Virus record (IMG/VR): IMGVR_UViG_3300045978_000317
Location: 1-24,381 of that record
Length of the DNA stretch: 24,381 nt
Reading direction: 5' to 3' (one strand)
DNA from: a virus
Shown: positions 1 to 7,210 of the stretch, piece by piece
Position numbering within the stretch: position 1 is the first letter of the stretch
How the letters are laid out: each line of letters begins with the position of its first letter
Notes under the pieces: model-generated
Database searches by the model: none
Seen by the model: only the letters and a program-made list of their open reading frames with translations
What the model was told of the DNA's origin: nothing
Translations under genes and position numbers: made by a program

Positions 1-32
1 ATCTCATCCTCGCCATTCGCGACCGCCGGTAG
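1..32 (+). CDS. 3' end of the ribbon-helix-helix regulator gene (junction copy)
   Basis: This is the last ten codons and the TAG stop of the gene seen in full at 23999-24208, repeated here because the window is terminally redundant. It is not a separate gene. In the circular genome it places the regulator directly upstream of the attachment site and the integrase operon. Confidence 0.9.
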   Translation, partial: LILAIRDRR

Positions 33-118
33 CCAGAGCCGCGCCGCTTGGTAGAGCCGCTTGGAAGGATCGCAGTAACTACTTTAGATACAACACGTTA
101 GATAGCTGCGGGAGTTTT

Positions 119-164
119 CTTCTAAGTCGGATGTCGCAGGTTCGAGTCCTGCCGGGCGCGCCCA
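119..164 (+). other. attP: attP core: 3' half of tRNA-Arg(UCU)
   Basis: The stretch starts with an anticodon loop CTTCTAA (119-125, anticodon TCT). It continues with a 3' anticodon-stem strand (126-130), a five-base variable loop, a T arm (GCAGG 136-140, loop TTCGAGT, CCTGC 148-152), an acceptor 3' strand CGGGCGC (153-159) and discriminator G160. The bases upstream (GTTTT) cannot pair with the stem, so homology to the host tRNA begins at the anticodon loop, a usual crossover site for tRNA-targeting tyrosine integrases. Insertion would restore the host tRNA 3' half. The CCA end is not exactly encoded (CCCA follows G160). Confidence 0.85.
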
Positions 165-202
165 TTTTTCCTCAGCAAATCCGTAAGTTTGGCACTTTGG
201 GC

Positions 203-231
203 TTGACAGTCTTCCAAGTGACGATGAAAAT
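203..231 (+). promoter_or_regulatory. Candidate sigma-70 promoter for the integrase operon
   Basis: A perfect TTGACA (-35) at 203-208 is followed after 17 bp by GAAAAT (226-231), which matches four of six -10 positions. An imperfect inverted repeat, CACTTTGG (193-200) and CCAAGTG (214-220), brackets the -35 box and could be an operator. Its position upstream of 336-2556 fits. No experimental support is implied. Confidence 0.45.
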
Positions 232-335
232 GAATGACACGTAATTGCTAACAAAAACAACGGATGCTATTCTAGCGCTTGGAGGGAGCGCTTGGAGGGA
301 TTTCACTATCGGCCCGCCGGCAAGGAATCGGTGTA

Positions 336-632
336 ATGCCACGTCGTGACCGGCTGGCGACCGGGATCTATGCCGACCGCTACGGCATCAGTGCCATCGT
401 CACCGTCGGCGCGAAACGCGCCGAGCATCGCTTCCCACACAAGACGCCGCTAAAGCAGATGCAGGCGTGGCGGCACATGCGTCGAGTCGAATTGCAACTC
501 GATCGCCCGTCTCGGGAGGACAGGCTAATTGATCTGGAAACGCAGATCGCCGCACTGCGGGCCAGCCTGAGCGCCTGTCAGGAGGACGTACGCATGATTC
601 AACAATTCGTCTTCAACAAGGAATCGGTGTAA
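336..632 (+). CDS. Stand-alone copy of the integrase N-terminal (arm-binding-like) domain plus coiled coil
   Basis: This 98-residue protein repeats the N-terminus of the next gene, the integrase. Residues 5-50 (RLATGIYADRYGIS and on to FPHKTPLKQMQAWR) align with integrase residues 10-50. At DNA level 351-395 is identical to 659-703 over 45 bases. The second half (about 58-92) is a heptad-like, probably coiled-coil segment not found in the integrase. I chose ATG 336 because AAGGAATCGGTGTA stands before it exactly as before the integrase start. The stop overlaps the integrase ATG (TAATG), so the two are probably translationally coupled. In tyrosine integrases this region binds arm-type sites. 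A free copy could compete with or help the integrase, for example as a directionality factor; that role is inference. Confidence 0.75.
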   Translation: MPRRDRLATGIYADRYGISAIVTVGAKRAEHRFPHKTPLKQMQAWRHMRRVELQLDRPSREDRLIDLETQIAALRASLSACQEDVRMIQQFVFNKESV

Positions 633-1807
633 TGGCACGTCGTGACGGACAACGAAAGCGGCTGGCGACCGGGATCTATGCCGACCGCTACGGCATCAGT
701 GCCGTCGTTACCGTGGGCCCCCTGCGCGACGAGGGCCGGTTTCCGCACGGCACGCCGCTCGACACGATCGAGGCGTGGCGCCTGGAGCGGCGCGCGGCGT
801 TCCTGAAACAGCGCGGCCGCGCCGAGAAGGGCACGCTGAGCGGCGACATGCAGACGTTCCTCGGCACGGTGCCGGAGGGGGGCCGGACGCGGGAGGATTA
901 CGAGCGGTTCTTCCGCCAGTGGCGGGATTCGCCGCTGGGCGCCGTGCCGCGCCACGCCATCACCGAAACGGACATCCGGACGCAGCTCGCCGCCTGGGCG
1001 CCGTCCTACGCGCCGGGCACGCGGCGGCACTTGCTCCGCGTCCTCCGCACCCTCTATCGCCGCCTCGACGGCGCGGGCGCCGCGAACCCGACCGCCGGAA
1101 TTACCATCCCCCAGCCCAAGCGGGCGCCGCGCGCCGTGCCCGTCGCCCTCGTCGAGCAACTGCTGGCGCACCTGCCCGATCGCGGGCGGCCCGTGAAAGG
1201 CGAGCCCCGCAGTACGGTGAGCGAGACCAAGATTCGCCTGCGCGTGATGGCCTGGACCGGGCTGCCGCAAATGCAGCTCGAACGCCTGCGCGAGACGGAC
1301 GTCCGATTTACGGCCGGGCTCCTCCGCTACCCGGGGCGCCACAAAGGGCAGGGCGTGGCCGGCGGCACGTGGGTGTCCTTACTCCCGCCCGCCGTCGAGG
1401 CCCTGCGCAACTACGCGGCGGCGGGCCTCTGGGGCAAGCGCTTCTCCCGCAAGAGCATGTCGCAAACCTGGAAACGCACGATCGCCCGCACGCGCCGCGC
1501 GATCGTGGCGCGCGTGCAGGAGAGCGGCGACGTGACGGAGCTGGAAACGTTTGACGCGGCGATTCCCGACGGCTGCCGGCCCTACGATCTGCGGCATTCG
1601 TTCCTGACGGAAGCCCTACGGACGAGCGGCGATTTGATCGCCGTCGCGGAGTTGGCCCAGCACGCGAGCATCACCACGACGCGGCAGTATGTGGCAGGCG
1701 CCGCCGCGGAACGCGCGCACGCCGCCGTCGCCGCCATGGCGGCGCGCTGGACGCCGACGCCGCCTCCCGTGCCCGCGCCGCGCCTCGTCAAAGGGCACGG
1801 CCGATGA
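632..1807 (+). CDS. int: Tyrosine-type site-specific integrase (divergent active site)
   Basis: This 391-residue protein has an N-terminal arm-binding-like domain (about 8-55), a SAM-like core-binding domain (about 65-150) and a C-terminal catalytic domain (about 165-370). The C-terminus shows YDLRHSF (318-324), LAQHAS (341-346) and the nucleophile Y353 in TTRQYV. K238 in GRHKGQG fits the beta-hairpin lysine. Two catalytic positions are unusual: the TGLR box reads TGLPQMQL, with P212 where arginine is expected, and box II has Y318 instead of histidine. It lies next to the tRNA-Arg attachment site, which supports phage integration and excision. The start overlaps the stop of the preceding gene. 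The divergent box I may mark a distinct subfamily or an arginine supplied from elsewhere. The identification as an integrase is firm. Confidence 0.93.
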   Translation: MARRDGQRKRLATGIYADRYGISAVVTVGPLRDEGRFPHGTPLDTIEAWRLERRAAFLKQRGRAEKGTLSGDMQTFLGTVPEGGRTREDYERFFRQWRDSPLGAVPRHAITETDIRTQLAAWAPSYAPGTRRHLLRVLRTLYRRLDGAGAANPTAGITIPQPKRAPRAVPVALVEQLLAHLPDRGRPVKGEPRSTVSETKIRLRVMAWTGLPQMQLERLRETDVRFTAGLLRYPGRHKGQGVAGGTWVSLLPPAVEALRNYAAAGLWGKRFSRKSMSQTWKRTIARTRRAIVARVQESGDVTELETFDAAIPDGCRPYDLRHSFLTEALRTSGDLIAVAELAQHASITTTRQYVAGAAAERAHAAVAAMAARWTPTPPPVPAPRLVKGHGR

Positions 1808-2016
1808 CCCTGCAGGACGTCCTCGCCGATCTCGCCGCCGCGCAGCAGGCGCTGCACCGCTCCTCGCACGCCTTTGACGAGGCCATCGACGCGATGCAGC
1901 AGACGCTCTCCGCCATCGGCGCGGCCAACCGGGCGCAGGGCGAGGCCATCGCCGCCGTCATCGCCGCCACCGAAAAGGCGCTCGCCCTGATCGCGACCAA
2001 CGGGCAGCAACACTGA
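1804..2016 (+). CDS. Small alpha-helical coiled-coil protein
   Basis: This 70-residue protein starts inside the integrase stop (ATGA overlap) and is therefore probably coupled to it. The sequence is almost wholly helical and alanine-rich with heptad spacing (for example AIDAMQQTLSAIGAAN), with no cysteines and no membrane segment. I do not recognise a family. Its initiation region, CAAAGGGCACGGCCGATGAC at 1789-1808, recurs with one mismatch at the next gene. As a satellite of the integrase it could be an accessory or regulatory protein, but nothing in the sequence proves this. Confidence 0.6.
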   Translation: MTLQDVLADLAAAQQALHRSSHAFDEAIDAMQQTLSAIGAANRAQGEAIAAVIAATEKALALIATNGQQH

Positions 2017-2055
2017 TGACGCCACCCGATCATCCCATCACAAAGGGAACGGCCG

Positions 2056-2259
2056 ATGACTGAGCAGGAAAAGGCACTGGTGCGCAAGCACTTCGAATTC
2101 CAGATGGAACTCTTCAAGGCGCAGGGCGACGAGATCGAGCGCCTGAAAGCCTCGCTCGCGAACCTCGCGCGGATGCATGCGCTGCTCGAGGCGATGATGC
2201 AGATCACCCAAGCCCTCATTCGGCGCCCGGGCGTCCGAGCGTCAACGCGGAAGGTATAA
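2056..2259 (+). CDS. Small coiled-coil protein, unknown function
   Basis: This 67-residue protein has a charged heptad-like helix (about 8-50, EFQMELFKAQGDEIERLKAS) and a short basic tail. AAAGGG lies nine bases before the ATG, in a 20-base cassette (2041-2060) almost identical to the one that starts the preceding gene. The gene is 39 bp downstream of it and in the same direction, so it belongs to the integrase operon. I do not recognise a family. A self-associating or partner-binding accessory protein is possible, by inference only. Confidence 0.6.
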   Translation: MTEQEKALVRKHFEFQMELFKAQGDEIERLKASLANLARMHALLEAMMQITQALIRRPGVRASTRKV

Positions 2260-2260
2260 T
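2255..2260 (+). promoter_or_regulatory. Isolated TATAAT -10-like hexamer
   Basis: A perfect TATAAT overlaps the stop codon of the preceding gene, 27 bases before the start at 2287. No convincing -35 lies 16-18 bp upstream, and there is no TG extension. It may be chance or a weak promoter for the last rightward gene. Confidence 0.25.
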
Positions 2261-2286
2261 CACGGTTATGCGACCTTTGGGAGTGG

Positions 2287-2556
2287 ATGCCGACCATCGC
2301 TGAACTCTTCCGCGCCGGTCACGTTCGCATACGTAAGCCGCTGTGGGGCCATGCCGACGATTACATCGTGCTGGACGTGCTGATGCACAACGACGAGCGG
2401 CACTATGGCCCGTGGGGGCACCTGTATTCGCCCGTGCAGGGCCTGCTCGGTCTTGAGCGTCCGCAGACGTTTCCGGTGATCCTTGACCATGACACCGATT
2501 GGGAACCGTTCACCGGACAACCTGCCGACGACGAGAAAAGCGGTGGGCGAGGCTGA
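2287..2556 (+). CDS. Hypothetical protein, last gene of the rightward operon
   Basis: This 89-residue, acidic-ended protein has no recognisable motif. It is rich in tryptophan, histidine and tyrosine (PLWGHADDYIVLD, HYGPWGHLYS), with no membrane segment. GGAG stands just upstream of the ATG but is close (three bases). It ends 41 bp before the stop of the convergent tail-hub gene, so it closes the rightward block. An open frame on the other strand overlaps it; I prefer the + strand because of direction and composition. Function is unknown. Confidence 0.5.
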   Translation: MPTIAELFRAGHVRIRKPLWGHADDYIVLDVLMHNDERHYGPWGHLYSPVQGLLGLERPQTFPVILDHDTDWEPFTGQPADDEKSGGRG

Positions 2557-2597
2557 GGCCGACTGCTGACCCTACCGTAAGCAGATCCGATCATCCC

Positions 2598-5500
2598 TCA
2601 CGGCCGCACCACGATCTGGCGTAGCAGATCCTCGAACGTCCAGCGCACACTCGACGCTTCGACGGTGTAGCGAGGAAGTAAACCCTTCGCGATGCCAATC
2701 TGATCGATCGTCACGGTCTGGATCAGGTAATCGCCCAGGACGGCCAACCCGGGAATGTCAGCATGCACCGTTTTGCCGGAGGCCGTCTTGCGGTCGCGGC
2801 TCGCATACCGCAGCGTCGCAATCGGCCGCGCGAACAGGCGGAGGTCCGCCGTGCCCGTCGCCGCGGCATCGGCCCAGGCGAGCCGGCTGTCACTGAGGCG
2901 ATGTTCGTAAATCCCGGTACTGTCGCCGCCCTCGAGCGCGGCGAGTTCCGCCTGGGCCGCCGCGTCGTTGACGATCGCCAGCACGAGCACGGGATCGCCC
3001 GCCGCAATCGGGGCCTCGAGGGTGGCGCCCACCAGCATCGACTCGAGCAGCACTTCGGCCCCGGCCCGGAGCGGCGCGACGAGCGCGCCCGGCCCGCTGG
3101 CGGGAATCCCCGTCAGCGTGTTCCCGCTGACGCCGCTGTAGCGGAACCGCTGGCTGCCACTCTTCGCCCAGCCGCCCGCCGCCGGGAAGGCCGAGGCGTC
3201 CGCGAGCTGCAGCGACGTGGCCCCGGCGACGGCGCCGATCGTACTGACGGTGGGCGCCAGCTCGCCGAGATCCTCTTCCGCCGTCGCGTCCAGATACGTC
3301 GTCGTCGTGTTGTCGCCGAGGTCCGCCACGCGGCGATAGAGGCCGGCGCTGTCGCGCCGATACAGGCGCCGGGCCGTGATCGTGGCGTCACCGGTCGGGA
3401 TCCCCGTCACGCTGACGATGGAGGCGCCGGCCGTGTTCGCGGTCGGGGCGACCGGGCCGAGGTCCGTATCGATCACGCCGTCGGTCAGGGTCGACGTCGT
3501 GTTGTTCGGGATTTCCGCGGCGAGGTAGTAATCGACGCCGCCGGCGCGCGTCCGGTAGAGGCGCCGCCCCGTGGTACCAACGGGCCCGAGCGGAATCCCC
3601 CCGACGGCGATCTGCTGGCCGCCGGCCGTATGCACGGTGGGCACCGTCGTCGCGCCCAGGCCGGCGTCGGGTTGGCCGTCGGTATACGTCGAGGTGGTGT
3701 TGTCGGCGAGTTCCGCGACGTGCCGATAACTCGCGCCGCCGGCGGTCGTCCGGTAGAGGCGCCGGGCCGTCGTGCCCGTCGGCCCCGTCGGCACGGTGAC
3801 CGTGATCGTTTCGCCGCCCGCTGTCGCGAGGATCGGCGCCTGCACGGTGAGGGCGCTGTCGGGCGTCGTGTCGGTGTAGGTGGCGCCGGCCGTGTTGTGA
3901 TCGACCTCGCCAATCCGGAAATACGTACTCCCGCCGACCTTGGTGCGGTAGAGCCGGCGGCCGAGGGTGCCCGCCGGCCCCGTCGGCAGGTTCAGCAGGA
4001 CCGGATGGCCGTTCACGTTGGCGGCGGGCGCCGTCTGCGTCAGCGCCCCGTCCGGCGTCGCATCCACCATCGTCGTCGCGGTGTTGTTGTCGAGCTGCCC
4101 GACGAGGAAATAGGCACTCCCGCCCGCCTTCGTCCGGTAGATGCGCCGGGACGTCGTCCCCGTCGGCCCCGTGGGGATGCTCGAGACGGTGATGGCGCGG
4201 CCCAGGGTGGCGAGCACGCCGCCGTCGCCGGGGCCGGTCTGCGTCGTATGCGTGAACGAGGGCGCGCCCACACCCATATCCGCGACGCGGTACATCGGCG
4301 CGCTCGCGCCCGTGCCGGCGGTGACGGTGCCCGTGCTGTACACCGTCCACCCGCACCCGGCGGGGAGGCCGTTGACGATCACGACCGGGTTCGTGCCCTT
4401 GTTCGTATCGACGGTGCGCGGCGACTGGGCACTGGGCCCGTACACCGGGTGGACGTAGGCCACCGCATAGGCGATTTCCGCGCCCGTGCCGTCGCCGCTG
4501 ACGCTGGGTTGTTGCGCCGTGACCACGGTCGCCGTCACGGTCCCCGAGGCCGTGCCGAGGCTTTCCCCGAGGGCCGACACAAACGCGACGCGGTAACTGA
4601 AGACGCCGATCAGTGGGCCGATGTCCGTCACGGCCGCCGTCGGGGCACTCGGTGTGTAGCCCGTGACGGTGAGACTCGCCACGGTGCCCGGGAGGGTTTC
4701 GCCGTACGCCGTCAGGTAGGCGACGCGATACGAGTACGCGCCGACGAGCGGGGCGACCTGGCCGGCCACCTCGGCGACGCCGGGCGCCGAGGGTGCCGCC
4801 AGCGCGGTGGCCGTGTAACTCGCCGCCGGGCCGGCGGTCGTTTCGCCGTACTGCGTGACGAACGTCACTCTGTAGCCGTACTGCCCGACGAGCGGCCCGA
4901 AGCCGCCCGGCGTCAGCGTCGGCGCATTCGGCGTCGGCCACGCGACGAGCGTGACGAACGCGGCCGGGGTGGTGGGATCCGTCTCGCCGCGCGCCGTGGT
5001 GAACGTCACGACGTACGAGTAGGCGCCGATCAGGCGCCCGATCCCAGTCGCGGCCGTCGCGAACAGGCCGACCGGCGGGCGCGCGAACGCCACACCCAGG
5101 ACGGAATTACTGGCCGGGCCGGGTACCGTTTCCCCGGCGCTGTTCCGGAACGAGGCACGGTAGTTGACGGTGCCCAGCACGCCCCCGGCGCCCTCGGCGA
5201 TCGCCGCCGCCGGCGTGCCGGCGCCGCCCACGGGGCCCGTCATCCCTTGCACAAACGAGCCGCCGCCGCCCACCACGAGCGACGTATACGGGATGCGCTG
5301 CGTGCCCGAGACGACCAGCCCGCCGGCCGGGTTGTACCAGCTCGCATCCTCGATCGGCACCCGGGTCTCGGTCGCGAGGACCTCGACCGTCGCCTGCGCG
5401 CCGCCGCCTTCCACCAGGACGCGCGTGCGAATCTGCGAGAGGTCGCGCGCGTCCGTCAGGGACGGATCGGCCAGCAGCGTCGGCGTCGTCGGCGTCAGCG

Positions 5501-6959
5501 CGTCGGGCGGCGCCGTGGTTTCCGTCAGAAACGCGTGCACCACTTTCGAGTAATCGACGTACCAGTACCCGCCGACGCGTTGCAGCAGGCGCCGCAGGCA
5601 CAGGCCGAGCTCCTCGTCGGTGAAATCGATCCCGCCGTCCACCGTCGGCAGGCCCGCAGCGATGGCCGCCGTGGAAAAGCCGAGGCTGTAGCGCGTCACC
5701 AGATCGATCGCGATGGCGGAGGCCGATTGCGGCGCGTAATGCCGCCGGACCAGGGTGCGGTTGAGCCGCTGCCACCAGTCGATACAGGACACCCGCCACG
5801 CGCGATTGACGGGGCGCTGCCCTTCGTAAAATTCCTCGACGGCCTGAATCGTCCCCGCGAACAGCAGGTCGGATCCGGTGACGCTGCCGAGGCCAATCTC
5901 GACGACTTGCCCGACGTGCGGCGGCGTCGTGTCGACCACGAACGCGCAGGTGTTCGGGGCGTCGTTGAGGTTGTCCTGAATCGAGAGGCCGGCGATCCGC
6001 ATGTGCGGCGCCACGCCGTCGATGCGGATGATGAGCCGGTTCGGGTCCGTTGAGGTGAACGTCCAGATCGGGCCGTCCGTCGTCCCGCCGCTATTCCGCG
6101 AGCGGATCCGCCAGTAGTACTGCAGGTCGACGGCGAGATCGCCCGGCGGGTCATAACTGAGCCCGGGCCCCTGCTGCACGACGTTCGTCGGCGGCGAGCC
6201 GGTCCCGAACAGGACGTCGTACGACGTGGCGTTGAGGGCCGCGCCCCAGGTCAGGATCGCCGATAGCGACACGTCCACGGCGCCGTCGGCCGGGAACGGC
6301 GTGGACGCCGCGCCGAGGACCCAGGTATCGAAATATTGATTCCCCGAGTCGGGGCTCATCCCGGCGTTGTTGACCGCCCGCGGCGCCCAGTAGTACCGCG
6401 TGGCATTCGCCAGCGGCGTCGGGAGGGCATACGAGGGCGACGTGAGCCCCGAGGCGATAATCGGCGGCGCCGTGGGCGACGTGCCGAACCGCACCGTCCA
6501 CGTCAGGAACGGCTCCATGCTCGGCTGGGTCCACGAGAGGGTGATCGTGTTCGGGTTATTGCCGGACGTGTGCGGCGGGAGCAGCGACGTCGGCACGGGC
6601 GGTACGGCCGCGGTGAACGTCCAGAGCGGCCCCGTCGTCGTGCCGTAGATGTTCTTGGCGACGACGTACCAGTAGTAGGTGAGGCCCGGCGTTTGCGCCG
6701 GCACGTTGACCGCCGTCCCGGTGAGATTGCCGGTATACAGGGGTGGCGTCGGCGTCGTCCCGTAATAGACGTCGTACGACGAGGCGCCGCCGCTGGCGCC
6801 CCACGAGACCTGGTAGGGTCCGCCCGAGAACCCGGGCGCGGGCGTCGGCGTGTGCGGCGCCAGCGGCGGGCCGAGCACCGCATTGAGCCGGCCGGCGTCG
6901 AGCCGAAGCTTATTGAGACGGCAGGACGTGAGGGCGACTTGCCCGGGGCCGAGCGCCAT
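2598..6959 (-). CDS. Giant tail hub/tip protein with fibronectin-like and two nested repeat arrays
   Basis: This 1,453-residue protein is the last gene of the lytic operon. In order it has: three fibronectin-type-III-like domains (about 36-117, 120-214, 218-303; each with a YYW or similar core and a WTF or FDTW end); a baseplate-hub-like section (about 308-560, including a CIDWWQRLNRTLVRR stretch and a DLSQIRTRVLVEGGG motif); six repeats of about 47 residues built on YSYRVTF...YGET (about 595-850); five repeats of about 65 residues built on PTGPTGTT.RRLYRT.AGG...DNTT.T..D (about 925-1245); and a C-terminal hub-like section (about 1245-1453). Its place after the tape measure and fibre fits the tail-tip (Tal/gpJ-like) protein that organises the adsorption apparatus. 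I see no peptidoglycan hydrolase domain. Tail-tip identity is an inference from order and composition. Confidence 0.8.
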   Translation of the reverse strand: MALGPGQVALTSCRLNKLRLDAGRLNAVLGPPLAPHTPTPAPGFSGGPYQVSWGASGGASSYDVYYGTTPTPPLYTGNLTGTAVNVPAQTPGLTYYWYVVAKNIYGTTTGPLWTFTAAVPPVPTSLLPPHTSGNNPNTITLSWTQPSMEPFLTWTVRFGTSPTAPPIIASGLTSPSYALPTPLANATRYYWAPRAVNNAGMSPDSGNQYFDTWVLGAASTPFPADGAVDVSLSAILTWGAALNATSYDVLFGTGSPPTNVVQQGPGLSYDPPGDLAVDLQYYWRIRSRNSGGTTDGPIWTFTSTDPNRLIIRIDGVAPHMRIAGLSIQDNLNDAPNTCAFVVDTTPPHVGQVVEIGLGSVTGSDLLFAGTIQAVEEFYEGQRPVNRAWRVSCIDWWQRLNRTLVRRHYAPQSASAIAIDLVTRYSLGFSTAAIAAGLPTVDGGIDFTDEELGLCLRRLLQRVGGYWYVDYSKVVHAFLTETTAPPDALTPTTPTLLADPSLTDARDLSQIRTRVLVEGGGAQATVEVLATETRVPIEDASWYNPAGGLVVSGTQRIPYTSLVVGGGGSFVQGMTGPVGGAGTPAAAIAEGAGGVLGTVNYRASFRNSAGETVPGPASNSVLGVAFARPPVGLFATAATGIGRLIGAYSYVVTFTTARGETDPTTPAAFVTLVAWPTPNAPTLTPGGFGPLVGQYGYRVTFVTQYGETTAGPAASYTATALAAPSAPGVAEVAGQVAPLVGAYSYRVAYLTAYGETLPGTVASLTVTGYTPSAPTAAVTDIGPLIGVFSYRVAFVSALGESLGTASGTVTATVVTAQQPSVSGDGTGAEIAYAVAYVHPVYGPSAQSPRTVDTNKGTNPVVIVNGLPAGCGWTVYSTGTVTAGTGASAPMYRVADMGVGAPSFTHTTQTGPGDGGVLATLGRAITVSSIPTGPTGTTSRRIYRTKAGGSAYFLVGQLDNNTATTMVDATPDGALTQTAPAANVNGHPVLLNLPTGPAGTLGRRLYRTKVGGSTYFRIGEVDHNTAGATYTDTTPDSALTVQAPILATAGGETITVTVPTGPTGTTARRLYRTTAGGASYRHVAELADNTTSTYTDGQPDAGLGATTVPTVHTAGGQQIAVGGIPLGPVGTTGRRLYRTRAGGVDYYLAAEIPNNTTSTLTDGVIDTDLGPVAPTANTAGASIVSVTGIPTGDATITARRLYRRDSAGLYRRVADLGDNTTTTYLDATAEEDLGELAPTVSTIGAVAGATSLQLADASAFPAAGGWAKSGSQRFRYSGVSGNTLTGIPASGPGALVAPLRAGAEVLLESMLVGATLEAPIAAGDPVLVLAIVNDAAAQAELAALEGGDSTGIYEHRLSDSRLAWADAAATGTADLRLFARPIATLRYASRDRKTASGKTVHADIPGLAVLGDYLIQTVTIDQIGIAKGLLPRYTVEASSVRWTFEDLLRQIVVRP
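3225..4187 (-). repeat. Five coding repeats of about 195 bp (RRLYRT type) in the tail hub
   Basis: The motif RR(I/L)YR occurs at residues 938, 1001, 1066, 1132 and 1197, giving a period of 63-66 residues. The copies are alike but not identical at DNA level, so they look like old duplications of a beta-rich module rather than a fresh expansion. A weaker sixth relative may lie just before them (about residues 860-920). Confidence 0.8.
4410..5177 (-). repeat. Six coding repeats of about 140 bp (YSYRVTF..YGET type) in the tail hub
   Basis: Copies centre on residues about 598, 647, 694, 742, 787 and 829, a period near 47 residues. The pattern is a beta strand (VNYRASF, YSYVVTF, YGYRVTF and so on), then a turn with GET/GES and a proline-rich linker. 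It looks like a small immunoglobulin-like or fibre-type module. Confidence 0.75.
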
Positions 6960-6973
6960 GTCGCCTCACGTCG

Positions 6974-7210
6974 TCAGGAGACAGACTCCGCCGGTTCCAC
7001 CACGCTACACGCCGCATCGACGAGCGCGTACTGGCGGTCGGTCGCCAGCCCGTACTGGGCCGCCGTCTCCGTCCACGCGGCGTGCCAGCGGGCGCGGGCC
7101 GCCTCGTACCGGGCCTCGGCGAGCTGCGCGTGCGCCTGGGCCAGGTCGCGCTCCGCCGTCAGCGTGCGGAGGCGCCAGTACGTGGCGGGATCGAGGCGCG
7201 TCTCCGGCAT
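6974..7210 (-). CDS. Small coiled-coil tail protein, unknown
   Basis: This 78-residue protein is mainly one charged helix (about 14-50, TLTAERDLAQAHAQLAEARY) followed by a short tail. Its ATG overlaps the stop of the preceding gene (TGATG), and it ends 14 bp before the hub start, so it lies firmly in the tail operon. I do not recognise a family. The helix could be a trimeric coiled-coil stalk or a chaperone for the hub; both are inference. Confidence 0.65.
   Translation of the reverse strand: MPETRLDPATYWRLRTLTAERDLAQAHAQLAEARYEAARARWHAAWTETAAQYGLATDRQYALVDAACSVVEPAESVS

Larger units (their letters stand above)
1..205. repeat. Left copy of the 205-bp terminal direct repeat
   Basis: These bases match 24177-24381 at 202 of 205 positions. 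The three mismatches are at 127 (T/C), 131 (A/G) and 132 (T/G). The repeat contains the last 32 bases of the ribbon-helix-helix gene, a non-coding stretch, a tRNA-Arg 3' half and the start of the integrase leader. The sequence either side of the tRNA fragment is the same at both ends. This is what a circular molecule or tandem copies give, not one integrated prophage. Confidence 0.95.
33..335. other. Non-coding attachment and integrase-leader region
   Basis: No gene is visible in these 303 bases. They hold short repeats that look like recombinase or regulator sites: GCCGCTTGG at 43-51 and 56-64, TTAGATA at 84-90 and 98-104, and a 13-bp tandem repeat AGCGCTTGGAGGG at 274-286 and 287-299. The tRNA fragment, a promoter candidate and the remnant of an earlier gene copy (316-336) lie inside. 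The stretch is less GC-rich than the genes around it. Assigning the repeats to integrase arm sites is inference. Confidence 0.6.

Noticed and set aside
119-164. A complete phage tRNA gene
   Set aside because: Only the 3' half from the anticodon loop is present; the upstream bases cannot form the D arm or pair with the anticodon stem.
279-335. Longer start (TTG 279) for the small arm-domain protein
   Set aside because: The extra 19 residues come from the tandem 13-bp repeat, while ATG 336 has the same upstream signal as the integrase start.
2563-2584. Terminator hairpin between the convergent operons (CTGCT...AGCAG)
   Set aside because: The stem is only five pairs with a 12-base loop and no T-run follows.
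3388-4941. A 517-residue open frame on the - strand within the hub
   Set aside because: It is another frame of the repeat arrays. The composition is Arg/Gly/Pro-rich and there is no start signal; the hub frame shows clear protein repeats instead.
3225-5177. CRISPR-like array
   Set aside because: The repeats are long, in frame, diverged and translated as protein modules; there are no unique spacers.
2763-6053. A 1,096-residue open frame on the + strand
   Set aside because: It is the antisense of the tail hub in very GC-rich DNA, is full of Arg/Gly/Ala without structure, and runs against the operon.
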